A stretch of 64,000 nt of DNA from Crocodylus rhombifer. Its lineage: Eukaryota; Chordata; Crocodylia; Crocodylidae. How positions within the stretch are numbered: the first letter of the stretch is position 1; every line of letters starts with the position of its first letter. The position numbers and the translations under genes are program-made. Shown piece after piece: positions 24,621 through 35,960 of the stretch. The notes beneath the pieces are model-generated. The model searched no databases and was not told where the DNA came from. It saw only the letters and a program-made list of their open reading frames with translations. The DNA lies in NCBI GenBank assembly GCA_038503035.1, contig JAVSML010024430.1, forward strand, positions 593,756-657,755. The letters are read 5' to 3'.

Positions 24621-25314
24621 CCCCAGACTAAAGAAAAGATGACAAATGTGAAACAGAAGTCAGGGTCTACAAAGAATGCTTCCAAGCTCACAAATCACAC
24701 TGGGACTGACTGCCTATGATATTATAGCTACTTCACTCCACCTTGGCCACAGAAATGGGTTCAAGGACTGTCATGTGCATAAAAAGATTGCTCCGATGAT
24801 ACAGAGCTGCTGAAATGTTCCTCCACCGACCCTGACCCAAACCTTTCAAATAAAGGAGGAGTGAGGCTAAAGCAACTCTGTTCAATAGCTGGTCTCTGGT
24901 TCCCTGAACTTGTGCATAAGGCTGAACAACTTTGCGGTTACTCCAACTGATGATATCTGGAGCTTGTGCTGATCCCCAGGCAGCCCTGAAAAAACACAGA
25001 ATGCAAGGCACCCACCACAGGGACAGACTGACTGAGAGTAAGTAACAGCATCTACATTTAAAGTGAGATTTGGTATAAGTAACTCCAGAATGTTTCTGTC
25101 TTCAAATAAAGCTTTGAAGGTATATTTGGGGTGTTTTACACTTTTAAATGAGTCCTCAATGCAAAACCTAGACTGAACACTTTTTGTTGTGCCCCTACCC
25201 TGCAGTTTGACAGTGCCAAAAGAGTGAATGAACACTCCACCCAAAGCACCAGAGTGTGAACTTGGGGCCCTCTATAAATAGACAAACACAGCAAAAGATA
25301 TTTGTCAAGAGCAA

Positions 25315-25655
25315 GGGCATCAAACATGCTGCCTACAGCTTCAAGCTGACTCATGGAGCTGCTCTGTCTGGCCTGCTGGGCTACTGGTGGGTCACTGGGA
25401 ACTGCAGGGAGTGACCTGCCACAATTCAGGGCCTTTGCCACTGTTCTCCTCTCCTCAACCCACCACTCTTAGGCCCACTGCTGCCTCCAGCAGTTCCCAG
25501 GTCCCTCACTACCTCTGGACCCCTCACCAACTCCAGACCATTTTCACAGCAGCTGCTCCTGTACCCGAGACTGGATCTAGCCTGTGAGGAGCCTTCCAGG
25601 CTGGATCTAGCCTAGGACCCTAGGTGATTTTGACATCTCCTGGTCTAGGGGATGT
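25315..25655. mobile_element. hAT-like MITE (candidate)
   Basis: The left end is CAAGGGCATCAAACATGCTG. The right end, ATTTTGACATCTCCTGG, reads in reverse CCAGGAGATGTCAAAAT, a loose inverted match (CAgGGgcaTcaAA type). The GC-rich interior has no coding sequence. No exact 8-bp duplication was found, so this is tentative. Confidence 0.4.
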
Positions 25656-27600
25656 TAGTGAATAGTTAGCTATTTTTCCTACCGCCTTCTTGTGCATCCC
25701 AGTTCTTCCTTTAAGGTGGGCAGCATAGGAAGCTCCATTGCTGAGTCTATGGCTATTTACATTGCCTGGATATAACTCTGGACTCAGCCTTGTTCTATAG
25801 GCACACAGACTGACAGCTTTTCAGGAAGATACAATTTATAATCACTGAGGTTTCCCAGTAAGTTCATACAGGTTAATTTAATACAGTCTAGACTGAAGTT
25901 GCCTAGGAGATGGACAGTTTTGCTATCCTCTGATGGGAACAAATACACAACCTGGTATAGTCCGATTATGTGCATTAACTAAGACTCTCTAAATATATTT
26001 CAATAAAGAGAATATTTTGATCAGATACAAATAACAGTTGTGAATCAGTTATATATTAAGTCAGGGTAGCCCATCTTCTTTTGATTTTTTTCACTGTGAA
26101 TAGCCCTTCTAAACTGCAGTGAAGTTTCCAGTATTACGGCAAATGGGCATCAGCAATTATTATCTTCTCTCTTACACAATTATTTCTAGATATTTAGTTA
26201 TTGCTTCTCCTGGCCCAAATGTAGAGAGCAAATATTATTGCCACAGAATATACTATGCCACAAACAGCCTACATCAGCTCTTAAACTCCACTCTGTAGGG
26301 ATCCTTACAGAGCTTCCTACTACAGTTATCTGGCAGGCAGAATTGACAGCTGCTGGATGAGAGATTAAGGATATTATAATAAGGGCAAGGGGCTGCTCTA
26401 CTCCAAGTGGGCACAGGGAAGCACAGACAGTACATCTGACCTTTTCCAGCTGAACTTGCATGTACTGATGGATTGGTGACTAGTTCTGGCAGGGATCTGA
26501 AGTACTTCTCTAGTATCACTGCAGCTCTTTACTGTAATATATGGAAAGTCTCCACTTACTGAAGGCTCATCATACCAGTGGCGTCTCTAGTTAGTTACCA
26601 GCTAGTGCAAATATTCAGAACTTCTTCTCTTAGGTTAGGACTAAGAGGTCAAGGCAGGTTTTCTAGATTATGCTCCCACTGAAAGCCAGTGAAAGTCAAG
26701 GACTAAACTCTTAGGCTTCTTTGAAAATTCTAGCCAAAATGACACATCAGTATTGTACACTGTGTTATGTGCTCTTTAAATGTCTGCAATAGTGCCACTT
26801 TTAGGAGAACTATAGGCTAACAAAATTATTCTTATTCGACTTCAACAGACTTCCATGCATTTGACTGACTTACCATGGTAAATAGTTTTTGCAACTGCCT
26901 CTCTCTTTACTTGATCTTGTATAATAAAGCATATCATGCCTGAGTCAGATGGAGTTACAAAGATCTACTATGGTTGCTGCTTATTATTAGACAGTAATGT
27001 CTGAAGCCCTAACACTGTGTTTCCGTTTTGCACTGTCATTAGGATAGGCTGTGGTTAGCTGATGCAATTTTCACTTCTGGCAGTTTCCATGTATTCTGAA
27101 ATCTTTCAAAGTATAAAAATAAATGCCAAAAAAATGTACATGTCATTTAAATGGTGATTTTTATATGCAATTGTCAATTTCTTAAAATCCCATATCTTCT
27201 CAGCAAGCTTTAAAAACCTAACCTGACATGGTTTAATTGAGCCTGACAGCCTTTGTATGTAGGTACCAATTATTTTTGTTTCCTCTTTACATATTTAAAT
27301 GCTTAAAGCTTTATAGTCAATTGATTTTCTTTTTCTCAGAAAGCTCTGCATGCTATCAAGTATGACAGTGATGGACTATTTGCTTACTATAAAATAAAAC
27401 TGCACATCTAGCAGTGGTTTCCTAAATCACAACTGTACTTATTTCAGATTTAACACACCAGTGGGCTGAACAAAGCTCTAAAGTTCTGTCAGTTTTCTAA
27501 TAAGATGAAATTATTTAATTTTTCCATATATTTAAAAATATCAAACATTCTAATTCTGCAGACTTCTTTATTTCTTGCTTTAAGCAGCAAAATGACAGTG

Positions 27601-27866
27601 GGCATGTCTACATGTGCACTTATTGTGCAGTAGACTAATTTGCTGCACAGTAAAGCATCACCATCTATACTTGCACAGCAATTAGACCAGTGCAAACTAA
27701 TTTACTATGCTGTCAGATAGTCCTGACAGACACAGGTACTATCCAATGGCAGAGTAAATTACTGTGCTTACACACATGTGTAGATGGTAACATCTGTAGT
27801 AATTTACTCTGGATCAAATTGCTCCAGAGTTTATTCACTCACATTAATTGCATGTGTAGGCACACC
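27601..27866. mobile_element. MITE, 266 bp, 'GGCATGTCTACATG' family
   Basis: Inverted ends: GGCATGTCTACATGTGCAC at the left, and GGTGTGCCTACACATGCAAT as the reverse complement of the right end. Flanks read CAGTG (27596-27600) and CAGTA (27867-27871), a 4/5 match suggesting a 5-bp duplication. The interior contains palindromic blocks such as TGTGCAGTAGACTAATTTGC. No coding capacity. Related copies lie at 4671-5350 and 53514-53801. Confidence 0.72.
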
Positions 27867-28490
27867 CAGTATGGCATATATTCCAGCCCTTTTTATTTGA
27901 TTTCACACTCTCAATTTGAAGGTCCAGTCTTCCCTGGCTAATATATCATTAAAACACCTTTCAGTGGTTCTAAGGGAAAATCTGACCTTCTTGATGATAA
28001 TACCTAGCAATTTTATAATCTTTTACATATTTTATGCACTTTACCATTAGAATAGAACAGAAGAGATGTCACACTGGGTCACACCACAAATCCAATCTCT
28101 CCCAGCAGAGGCAACCCAAGCAGGTGCAGGGCATGTGGCAAATCAGACTGTGCGGGGCCCTGCCCCCAGACGCAAGGAAACCAGTGGCAGATTCAGTGGT
28201 GGGGCAGGGAGGCCGAGTACATGGAGGCGCTGGATTTAGCATCTGGGGGGAGGGTGCCGAGTGGCCGGCTGTGAAGCCAGCAGCAGAACGGAGTTGCCAC
28301 AGCCACTCTGCCCAGCTCCATGGGACCCCCCAAAATGCAGGGCCCACAGCAGTTGCCCTGATTTGCCCCCTCCCCAGAAAGGATGGCCCTGTCTCCCAGT
28401 GGCAAAGAGTGGATCCTAATGGGAAGACTACTGAGGCTGATTTGTTCTCCACCCTTCTTTTCTTACACCATTCAGCATTTAGAGACAGAG

Positions 28491-28786
28491 GGGGAACATC
28501 TACACATGTCCATGAGTGTACAGTTGGTACTGCATGGTCATTTACTACTTGTTATGTGCTAAAGCAAGTACTAAATGACTGTGCAGTACCCACTGTGTAG
28601 TCCTGGTGGCACATGGGGTGTTTTTGACCCTACTGCGGAGTAGCAATGAGTAGCTTATCGTTACCGAGCGGTATTGGCAGCCTCATGGTTAGTGCTTGCC
28701 GATGCTAACCATACATCACCATAGCGATGAGATACATCGCCATAACTCACTGCTATGGCAACACAGCATCTCATGTAGATGTCCCC
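28491..28786. mobile_element. MITE, 296 bp, related termini
   Basis: The left end GGGGAACATCTACACATG pairs with the right end, whose reverse complement is GGGGACATCTACATGAGATG. Inside, 24-nt arms around 28530-28592 form an imperfect hairpin (TACTGCATGGTCATTTACTA and its inverse). No coding sequence. The target duplication is not clear. Confidence 0.68.
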
Positions 28787-28849
28787 ACTAAGTCCTAATT
28801 TTGAGGCTGCATTCCCAAGTGTAACATTTAATTCCCACTGATGGACCTA

Positions 28850-29065
28850 TAGTGCACGACTGACAAATCCCTTGTGAACCTGATTAAATTATCAGCCTCC
28901 ACACCAACTTGTGGCAAGGAATTCCATAAGTTAATTACACACTGTCTGAAAAAGAGCTTTCTTTTGTTGGTTTTAAACCTGCCTCCTAATACTTTCATTG
29001 TATGTCCCTTAGTTCTAGTACTGTGAGAAATGGTAAATATTCAATTCCAATTTTTATGAATCTTT
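28850..29065 (-). mobile_element. Ancient CR1-like/L3-like LINE fragment
   Basis: The minus-strand translation gives GRFKTNKRKLFFRQCVINLW followed by NSLPQVGVEAD. This matches the generic LINE ORF2 C-terminal pattern (RF..N.RK.FF..RVVN.WNSLP..VV.A). It is more diverged than the CR1 copies listed elsewhere, so it is likely an older family. Confidence 0.7.
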
Positions 29066-29097
29066 GCAATACCACTGTGGGACCAGTAGTTAAGAAT

Positions 29098-29317
29098 GGG
29101 CACATCTACATGAGTAGCCCAATACTACTGTACAGTAGTGTCACGTGGCAAAAACCGTGATGCAACGCTACTGCGCAGTACCATCACAAAAAAGGCAGTG
29201 CCCAGCACTACTGTGCAGTAAATCAGGTTACTGTGCATTTATTTAGTACTTGTTTATACATCTACTAAATAAATACGCAGTAACAACTGTACAATAGCAT
29301 CTCGTGAAGAAGCGGCC
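29098..29317. mobile_element. MITE, about 220 bp, related termini (decayed)
   Basis: Begins GGGCACATCTACATGAGTAG. The right end (reverse complement GGCCGCTTCTTCACGAGATG) is a degraded inverse. The interior repeats the palindrome TACTG(T/C)(G/A)CAGTA several times (29127, 29170, 29208 region). No coding sequence. It sits about 30 bp from the LINE fragment to its left. Confidence 0.6.
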
Positions 29318-30131
29318 AATGATTCCAGTTTTACAAAGGACCCAACTGAGGCAGAAAGATTAAAAGACTTGTCCTGGAGCACCAGGATATCCTGATATTC
29401 CAGTCTTTCCTTCAGAACAGTACAGCTGCCTTCCATGGATAAACGCTTAATAGGTCTGATTCAGTGTACTGGCTGAACAAGATCTTTGGACCAGAAAAAT
29501 GCCTGATCACGCAGTGGATTCATAACCCTGTGCATGTTAGAACTTGGTTTCTTCCCTCCTCTTGGCAGTTGTCAGCATCAAAAACAACTTGCGTATCTGA
29601 CAAGCAGCATTAAGACTGAATAATACTTAATAAACCCTATGGTACAATATCAAAATGGAAATAAAACTTATTAACTCTACCACAGTGCTTTCCTGAGAAT
29701 GAGTGACAGATATTCTGAAGACCCTTTCTTTTACATGGCTCTGAACATTATTTTTATTATAGAAGTTAACCTAGTATCAGTTTTTAAAAAATCAGCTTTT
29801 AAGGAGAATGTGGTAATTCCAACTTCTGTTACCTTCAAGGCACTAATTCACTGTCTACTGAAGTCAGTGGACAGATTTGTATTGACACCAGTGGCTGCTG
29901 GATGAAATCGCAGAAGACTAGCAATGTAAACGTTTGTTTTTTTTGCATAAATTCAACTGATTAATTTTTATTTCAACGTTTTTTTAAAAAACCTGTGAAA
30001 ATGGAGCAAGAAGTCCAAGCACATTGGGGAGAGGGTAAGCTGCCTGACAGAGGCTCTGATAGACTGCAAAGACTTTAATAACAATCTATGCACCATCCCT
30101 TAGTATTAAAATGGGAGGCAAGCATCTAACA
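29318..30131. other. Intergenic; MIR-like remnant at 29325-29400
   Basis: 29325-29400 reads CCAGTTTTACAAAGGACCCAACTGAGGCAG-type sequence, a MIR/L2 core remnant. The remainder is AT-rich without a recognised feature. Confidence 0.5.
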
Positions 30132-30428
30132 CAGTGGTTCTCCACCTTTTCAAACTCATGGCACTTCTCATCAGACTCTAGGTACCCCTCCATAACTTTT
30201 AAGAATTGAGCGACACCCCATTACAAAAAATAATGTATTTATCATAGGGCTTAACTCCTTGCAGAAGGGGCTGGCAGAGCAGCCAAGCAGGGAGAACCTG
30301 AGCCTTCCCTTCCTTATCTGCTTGTCTCCTCACAACTAAAGCTTGAGCCTGCCTTTATCTGTTTCTCCTCTCACATTTTCCAAGTCATGTTTCAAAGCAT
30401 CTGGGACACCTCTGACTGAGAATCACTG
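30132..30428. mobile_element. hAT MITE, 297 bp, with 8-bp flanking repeat
   Basis: The left end CAGTGGTTCTCCACCTTTTC and the right end (reverse complement CAGTGATTCTCAGTCAGAGG) match the CAGTGGTTCTCAACC termini known from Charlie-type hAT elements. Flanking octamers ATCTAACA (30124-30131) and ATCTAGCA (30429-30436) agree at 7 of 8 positions, as expected for a hAT duplication. No coding sequence. Confidence 0.8.
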
Positions 30429-30436
30429 ATCTAGCA

Positions 30437-31413
30437 TAGGGCACTTGAAGTATGGCAGCAAAGACTGAGAATATTGATTGACAATCCAAGTCAGCCATTT
30501 AAAAGAAATTAAAATACATTTCTTCTCCTACCCTGGGACGGAAAAATGAAGGAAGGCAAGACTGTCCATATGCTGGAACAGTGTTCCTGTAGCTCATCTG
30601 CACTGTTTGTGTTGGTCTGGGCCTCTTTTGTTTGAAGCTCCCTGAGGCTGATAATTGGTTGTCAGTCATGCCTGAAGACTCCTCTCCTCTCCTCTAGATT
30701 GTGTGGGTTGCTGCTGCTGCCATTACAAATAAAAAGGGCAGGCATCTGTAGCCCTCTTTTCCCTCTTGCAACTCAAGTGAATCAAATGCAAGCATAACAA
30801 CAACAACGACAACATACAAAAATGGTTTTCTGTTGGAGTCTCTGGTTCGCTTCCTGATACCTAGGGGCTGTCTACACTAATAAGTTTTTACAACATACTA
30901 GCTAACACAGTTTAAGTAACTTAAAAGCAAGTTAGACAAGCTGAATTTGGTGTGCCAAGTGACTGAAGTGAATCCTAGGGAGAGTTAAAAGCGATCGGTC
31001 TTTGCACCGAGTAATTCAAAGTAGATGCATCTGGATGTAACTGGCCCTGAGTACCTTGCTAAACTGAAAATTCTCTGCTTTTATGTTGCCTATGCTATAG
31101 GATGCACAGTATCACAAATATACATCTTTTCTGTCTTGGGAGCCTCAGCCTCACCTTGACCAGTTCACATACCCCATTGGCACTAGCATTATTTTAAAAT
31201 ACATTTTAAGAATACCCCTTTTATCCTGGTCTAGACATGCTTCTTATCTGATATCCTGCCTCTCTAGAAAGTACAACAGGGCACAGGGGAAAAATATTCC
31301 TTCCTGACCCCCACTTCTGCCAAGTGAGGCATATTAAACCCTCTGGCATGAAGCTCAACAACTTCTTATTATTTTGTAGGTCTGAAGTATCTATAGTCCA
31401 ATCCAGTACAATA
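30437..31413. other. Intergenic, no gene recognised
   Basis: Contains a MITE-like terminus at about 30866 (GGGGCTGTCTACACTAATAA) without a visible partner. A possible CR1 3' UTR scrap lies near 31275-31345 (GGGGAAAAATATTCCTTCCT). No exon recognised. Confidence 0.45.
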
Positions 31414-31879
31414 CAGGTTTCCCTCGCTTTATGCGGGTTCTGTATGTGCGAATTCGCTTATGCAATGACCCTTTTATACCAAAAATTTGCTATATGCGAG
31501 GTAAATTCACTCTGCTGCAATTGGTGGAAGCCCACAGCTAGCTGCTTTGTGCGGCGCATTGTGGGAGCGACATGAACCAAAATGTAGGCTCCAGTGTGAT
31601 CTGTGCTCCTTGTTCGTTGTCTGAGACACATGTTTCTGCAGTTACCATCCCCATTATGGTAACATTCACCACCACCCTGTGCTTGTGTATACCATCTACT
31701 GTTGGTGAGTACCAAAATTGTCTTGTAAAAGTGGTAGAAATAGGTCTGGGGGTCAGTACAATCAATATCTTGAAACATATCCCTATTTGTTACATTGTAA
31801 AATGGGTTCCCTTTATGTGAATTAGAGTTTTGTGCCATTTTCCAAGAATGCATGTACAGCATAAAGCGAGGGAAACCTG
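31414..31879. mobile_element. Tigger/pogo-like MITE, 466 bp, TA target site
   Basis: Ends are inverted copies of CAGGTTTCCCTCGCTTTATG (31414-31433 and the reverse complement at 31860-31879), flanked on both sides by TA (31412-31413 and 31880-31881). TA duplication and a CAGG...CCTCG-type terminus are typical of the Tigger branch of Tc1/mariner elements. The inner frames contain no recognisable transposase, so this is a non-autonomous derivative. The terminal inverted repeats extend imperfectly inward for about 35-40 bp. Confidence 0.88.
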
Positions 31880-31881
31880 TA

Positions 31882-32535
31882 TGTGAAAAAGTTTAAAGTC
31901 AACAATGGGCTAGTTGGAGGCATATAAAACAGCTGAGAAGTGGATTTCTGGGATGTGCAACTGAACTCCCTGACCCATCCTTCAAAGTCATTTGCAGGGG
32001 ATGCTCTGTGACCTGGAATAATGTAACATGACAGCACTTCAGTAAGTTTCCTATATTTAAATTGCAGTGAGTTTATTCTTTGCTCAGCATCCATAAGCTC
32101 TTCCCTTTTTCCACAACTGCCACAACTACTGCAGTTCCTCTCCTTCCCCAGAACTTGTCACAAGCACTATACAATCCTGAAGCAACAACAAATGGCAAAA
32201 CATCTCCAGTGATGCAAATGTTGGGATCTTATCTAATTAGAAAAATCTATTTATCTCTACAGAGCAAACAAACCATACTGACTCCACTGTCCAAATTTCA
32301 CCAATAAGCAGGAAAACCTTTCCTTCTATTCTGTCATCCAAGCAGCCCCAAATATTTCTGATGTGTTTCTTACCTTTCATGTGTCTTTGAGACAGTATTA
32401 TATGTAGCCATGTAACTTGGGCTGTGACTCTCTTGATATCTTATAAGTGGGGCTAGGCTACCTCAACCCTGTTTGGGCAGCTTCATGTTTTGATACTAAT
32501 GTGATTTAATGTTTTTATTATTGACCTTGGCACAA
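31882..32535. other. Intergenic, no gene recognised
   Basis: AT-rich sequence between the Tigger-like element and the ancient LINE. No supported feature. Confidence 0.45.
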
Positions 32536-33260
32536 TAAATTTGTGTGTTAATGAAACTTGCTGATGACACAGTAGTATACAGGAAAAATGGGATGAATTT
32601 GAGGACTTGAGTAATGGAAATAGGATACATTCAGCACTAAAATGGAAGATCATACATCTGGAAACTAACAATAGGAATGTCTGCTATAAATCATGATCTT
32701 ATTGATTGGATATGACTGAGGAACTCTGGGGGCACTAGCTGATCACAGGATGACTATGAGGTGCCAATGTGAAATGTCAATGTAGAAGGGAAATTAATGT
32801 ATTCACTGCAGTATTTTCAGCAGAGGTAGGTAAGTATTACTGTGCTATAAAGCACTGATAAGGCCTCATTTGGGATAGTCCATAATTTTTGGTCACCCAT
32901 GCTGAAGAAAGATGAATTATAATTGGAATGGGTGCATAAAAAGATGATAACCAAGGGGAGAAGAAGGCTATCATAAAAGAGGAAATTAGAAGAACTTGTC
33001 TTGCTGTGTCTGTCAAAAGGAAGGCTGAAAAGGGATATGATTACTATCTAGAAACACATGGTTAAAATTGTTTCTGGGAGGGAAACACATTTAGGCTGGA
33101 AACTAGAGGAAGGTGTCTAACCATCAGAGCAGTGATGTTCTAGAAGTCTTTTAACAGGAGTGTGTGTGTATTGGGGAGATATGAGGTGGGGGGAGTGTGG
33201 AAAAATGTAAATACTTTTAAGATGGAGCTTGAAATTGATTGTTTGATGGTACTGCATGCA
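32536..33260 (+). mobile_element. Ancient LINE (CR1/L3-like) remnant
   Basis: Plus-strand pieces, broken by stops and shifts, read LMKLADDTVVYRK at about 32550 (the RT catalytic ADD box) and then YYKALIRPHLGYS at about 32850 (compare LYRALVRPQLEYC in CR1s here). The spacing fits an RT C-terminal half. Heavy decay points to an old insertion. Confidence 0.65.
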
Positions 33261-33799
33261 TAGCAGGGCCCTGAACTTGAAAACTTGAGAGTTCCCATTC
33301 AGTCTTGTGTTCCTTTGTATATATTAGACCCAGCAGTATCCTTTTAGGCCATTTCTAGATTTAGAAGGGGTGCTTTCAAAATGTATTGACTAACACGTTT
33401 TTAATCAGCATGTTTTAACCACACTACACACAGTGTAAAGACAGTGTTTAGGGCTACCCCTCCACCCCACAAAAGCATACCGTACTAGTAGGCTGTGGAT
33501 CAAACGGTTAAACAACCTTTCTGGTTTGAGCGCAGATCATCCAAAGCTATTATGCTCTTGTAAGGCTTAACAGAAGGGCTTGAAAGGGTGGGGTACCCAT
33601 GATAAACCAGTCTCTTTTCTATCATGTTAAATAAAGTCAAATAACAGTTAACAAAGTCATTCTGACAAAATTCCCTCCCCATCCCACTTTTTTTTGCATC
33701 CAGGCCTTTGTGATACTGTAATTTTACTGGTTCTTCAACTGATCATTGAAAAGACTTATGCTACCTGGAGATGAGGCAGAATTCCCTTCACTGGAGATT

Positions 33800-33920
33800 T
33801 CTCCAGGATCTCTCTCTGAGACCTTCCAGGTATCTTGTGTACTGCCTCAGTACAGGGAGATGGGCTGGACAGCCTTTTGAAGTCTCTTGTAGCCCTATAT
33901 TTCTGTGATTATGAAGATTT
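33800..33920 (+). mobile_element. CR1 3' UTR scrap
   Basis: GGGAGATGGGCTGGACAGCC then TTTTGAAGTCTCTTGTAGCC and CCTATATTTCTGTGATTATG is the CR1 3'-terminal pattern (GGGGGCTGGACTAGATGACC ... CCCTATATTTCTATGATT). A run of 18 A residues follows at 33951-33968. Confidence 0.7.
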
Positions 33921-34744
33921 CTATGGGTAGACAAGGCCTGAATTTCATGTAAAAAAAAAAAAAAAAAAGGAAACAAAATCCAAAATAAAAATCATGTCAA
34001 GTCTCATTCATTGGAAAGTGGCACATTTTCCCCTCTGGAAGTAGCTTTCCAGAAACGAAATGACAGCTGGGGTGGGGGGAGGGAGGGAGGGATGAGGCTG
34101 CTCGTCTGCTATGCTTCCATTTCCCTAATTGCAAAACAGGGATGATTCATTTCACTGGCCCTGGGCAGCATCTAAAACAGTGGTTCTCAAATTTTTTAGA
34201 TTCAAGGCACCTCTCAGAAAAGTCCAGCTCTTAGTTTTCACTTGTTTTTTCTTCACTATAGAAAAATAACAGAGCAATCATTCTATTGCAAAGAACTCAG
34301 GTTTATTCCACTGGGGGTGAGGGATCCTTCCCTACTAGAGCTCCCTTGCATCATATTTTGCCTTGCCTTCTTACTTTTCTCCATTTAATTTCACCTGGGC
34401 TGCCTCTTTGGTCAATGAGCCTCTTCCACAAACAGAAAGAAACTATACTGACAGTACCTGGATATCCCCATGTCTCCCCTCCCTGCATATAGCACTGTCT
34501 GCAATCCCTTGGCAGCGCAGTTCAGTTATACTTGGCCCTGGCAGTCCCCGTAGACTCAGATGAACCTTGTCATGCACAATTCATCTCCATCTGTGCTTTA
34601 AGTGGGGCAGTTTCCCCCACCCTATTCACAGGCTCACCAGCACCACTCCTTCAAACAGCAAAGGTGTTCCCCAAAGCTGCCCAGACAGGGCTGAGGTGGC
34701 CTAGCTTTGCATAGGTTCCTGGCTAGAGGGTCTTGCCCCTCTGC
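33921..34744. other. Intergenic; one-sided hAT terminus and MIR scrap
   Basis: Poly(A) at 33951-33968. A MIR-like piece lies at about 34110-34170 (TTTCCCTAATTGCAAAACAG). A hAT-type terminus CAGTGGTTCTCAAATTTTTT begins at 34178 without a visible partner end. No gene recognised. Confidence 0.5.
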
Positions 34745-35080
34745 TCAAGGTCAGGCTGATCCCCAAATTTAGGGCCAGGAAGGAATTTTACCTCATGGTC
34801 AGATTAGTGCAGACTGCAGGGGGGTGGGGGTTGCCTTCCTCTAGCAGAGAGAGATGGCCTTCTACAGGGGATCTCTCTCTTCAGCATCTCTTGAACACGT
34901 TTCATAGCAGCAGGACATTGGCTGCCACGGTCCCCCTGGTTTCTCTGCGGTAGGTTCTGTGTTGTGTGAATTCAGATGGTGGATTTGTGGGGGGTGGGTT
35001 GGCAGAAGGCTGATCTTGCCTCAGGCAGAAGGGTTGAACTAGATGCCCGCCGGAGGTCTCTTCCAGCCCTGCTTCTCTAT
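34745..35080 (+). mobile_element. CR1 3' UTR fragment abutting the LDHA promoter
   Basis: GGCCAGGAAGGAATTTTACC, then TTGCCTTCCTCTAGCAG, and finally AAGGGTTGAACTAGATGCCC with GGTCTCTTCCAGCCCTGCTT form the ordered 3' UTR blocks of a reptile CR1 subfamily. No ORF2 sequence remains. The fragment ends about 10 bp before the first CACGTG box of the LDHA promoter. Confidence 0.72.
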
Positions 35081-35088
35081 GGCATTTT

Positions 35089-35351
35089 TACACGTGCATG
35101 CGCTCCACCCCACGTGAAACGAAACGGAGAAGAGTAGGAAGGCAAGCCGAAACGGGCCGCAAGGGCCAAGTCAGCCTGATCTGTGGTGCCAAGGCGGTGC
35201 TGCCGGGGGGCCGGGGTGTGGAGGCGGGGCTGTGTCCCAGGCTCCCGGGGGCTCGAGCCCGGCTGCCCCGCCCCGCCGGGTCGTGCGAGCAAGCACGTCC
35301 CGCCGCGTCATCACCCGCCCCGCATATATAAGCAGCGGGCGCCGCACCGCG
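35089..35351 (+). promoter_or_regulatory. LDHA: LDHA core and proximal promoter
   Basis: A TATA box (CATATATAAG, 35323-35332) lies 80-90 bp before the exon 1 splice donor, predicting a start near 35350-35355. Upstream are GC boxes (CCCCGCCCCGCC near 35265, GAGGCGGGGC near 35221). Two palindromic CACGTG E-box/HRE cores lie at 35091-35096 and 35111-35116, and a third RCGTG-type core on the minus strand at about 35293-35299 (GCACGTC on plus). LDHA in mammals is a well-known HIF-1 and MYC target through such sites. Conservation of that control here is inferred from motif and position only. Confidence 0.8.
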
Positions 35352-35960
35352 CCTCGCGGTACTCCAGCAGCGGAGGAACTGGCTACAGCAGCGCAGCCCA
35401 TCCCGACCCAACTCGGTGAGGGGGACGCGGGGGGCGGCTTATACTCGCCGCGGCGCTGTTCCTCCTGGGGTGGGGGCGGGCTGCGTAGGAGCCCCTGGGG
35501 CATGGATTTGGCGGGAGGGAGTGCTAGGATCCAAACCCCCGTGGCCAGATGATTTCCGCCCCCCCCGAGCCCCCCCGGCCCTGGCTTGCTCTGTGGGGGC
35601 ACCCCCTCCATCCCTGCGCTGGGCTCCCGCTTCCCGGGCGGCGATGGCAGGCGGCAGCAACAGCCACCGTGTGAGTCATGGGGCGGGAGACGCAGGAGAG
35701 AGAGCCCTGTTGCTCCTCGGAGCCCAGCCGAGGAAGGAGCCAGGGCTGCTCCTGCCCCATCTCCGCTGGACTCAATGTGATCCGGTGCCAGGGAGGGGTA
35801 AGCGGGGGAGGGGGGATTTACTTTTGGCTGAAAGCCAGGGGTGGTGGGGTGACTCATCCCAGCGTGGGGTATCATTCCCCGAGGCTGGCTCTGCTCCCAG
35901 GGGCACCGGCCACGAGTCAGGGCAGAGAGGCCACGTGAGTCGAGCCGGATATGAGGCCGG
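35090..35960. promoter_or_regulatory. CpG island over LDHA promoter, exon 1 and start of intron 1
   Basis: The sequence turns abruptly GC- and CpG-rich at about 35090 and returns to AT-rich composition by about 35970. Many overlapping open frames in this interval on both strands are compositional and show no protein motifs. The island covers the TATA box, GC boxes and non-coding exon 1. Confidence 0.85.
35352..35415 (+). other. LDHA: LDHA exon 1 (non-coding, 5' UTR)
   Basis: The start is placed about 25-30 bp past the TATA box and is approximate. The 3' edge is the donor ACTCG|GTGAGG at 35415/35416. There is no ATG in good context; translation begins in exon 2. Confidence 0.75.

Larger units (their letters stand above)
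20181..27595. other. Intergenic, no gene recognised
   Basis: A 7.4-kb stretch without recognisable exons on either strand. Contents I can point to are a GC-rich repeat-like patch at 20300-20520, an L2-like 3' tail near 23285-23330 (GTAAGGTCCTTTGGGCAGGG), a MIR-like fragment at 24500-24620, and a hAT-like block at 25315-25655. The minus-strand frame at 21438-21085 has no motif and no splice context. In other vertebrates the gene upstream of LDHA is GTF2H1; no exon of it was recognised here. Confidence 0.5.

Noticed and set aside
1..35000. GTF2H1 exons expected upstream of LDHA
   Set aside because: No exon with TFIIH p62-like sequence was recognised. The gene probably lies further left, or its exons are too short to see by eye.
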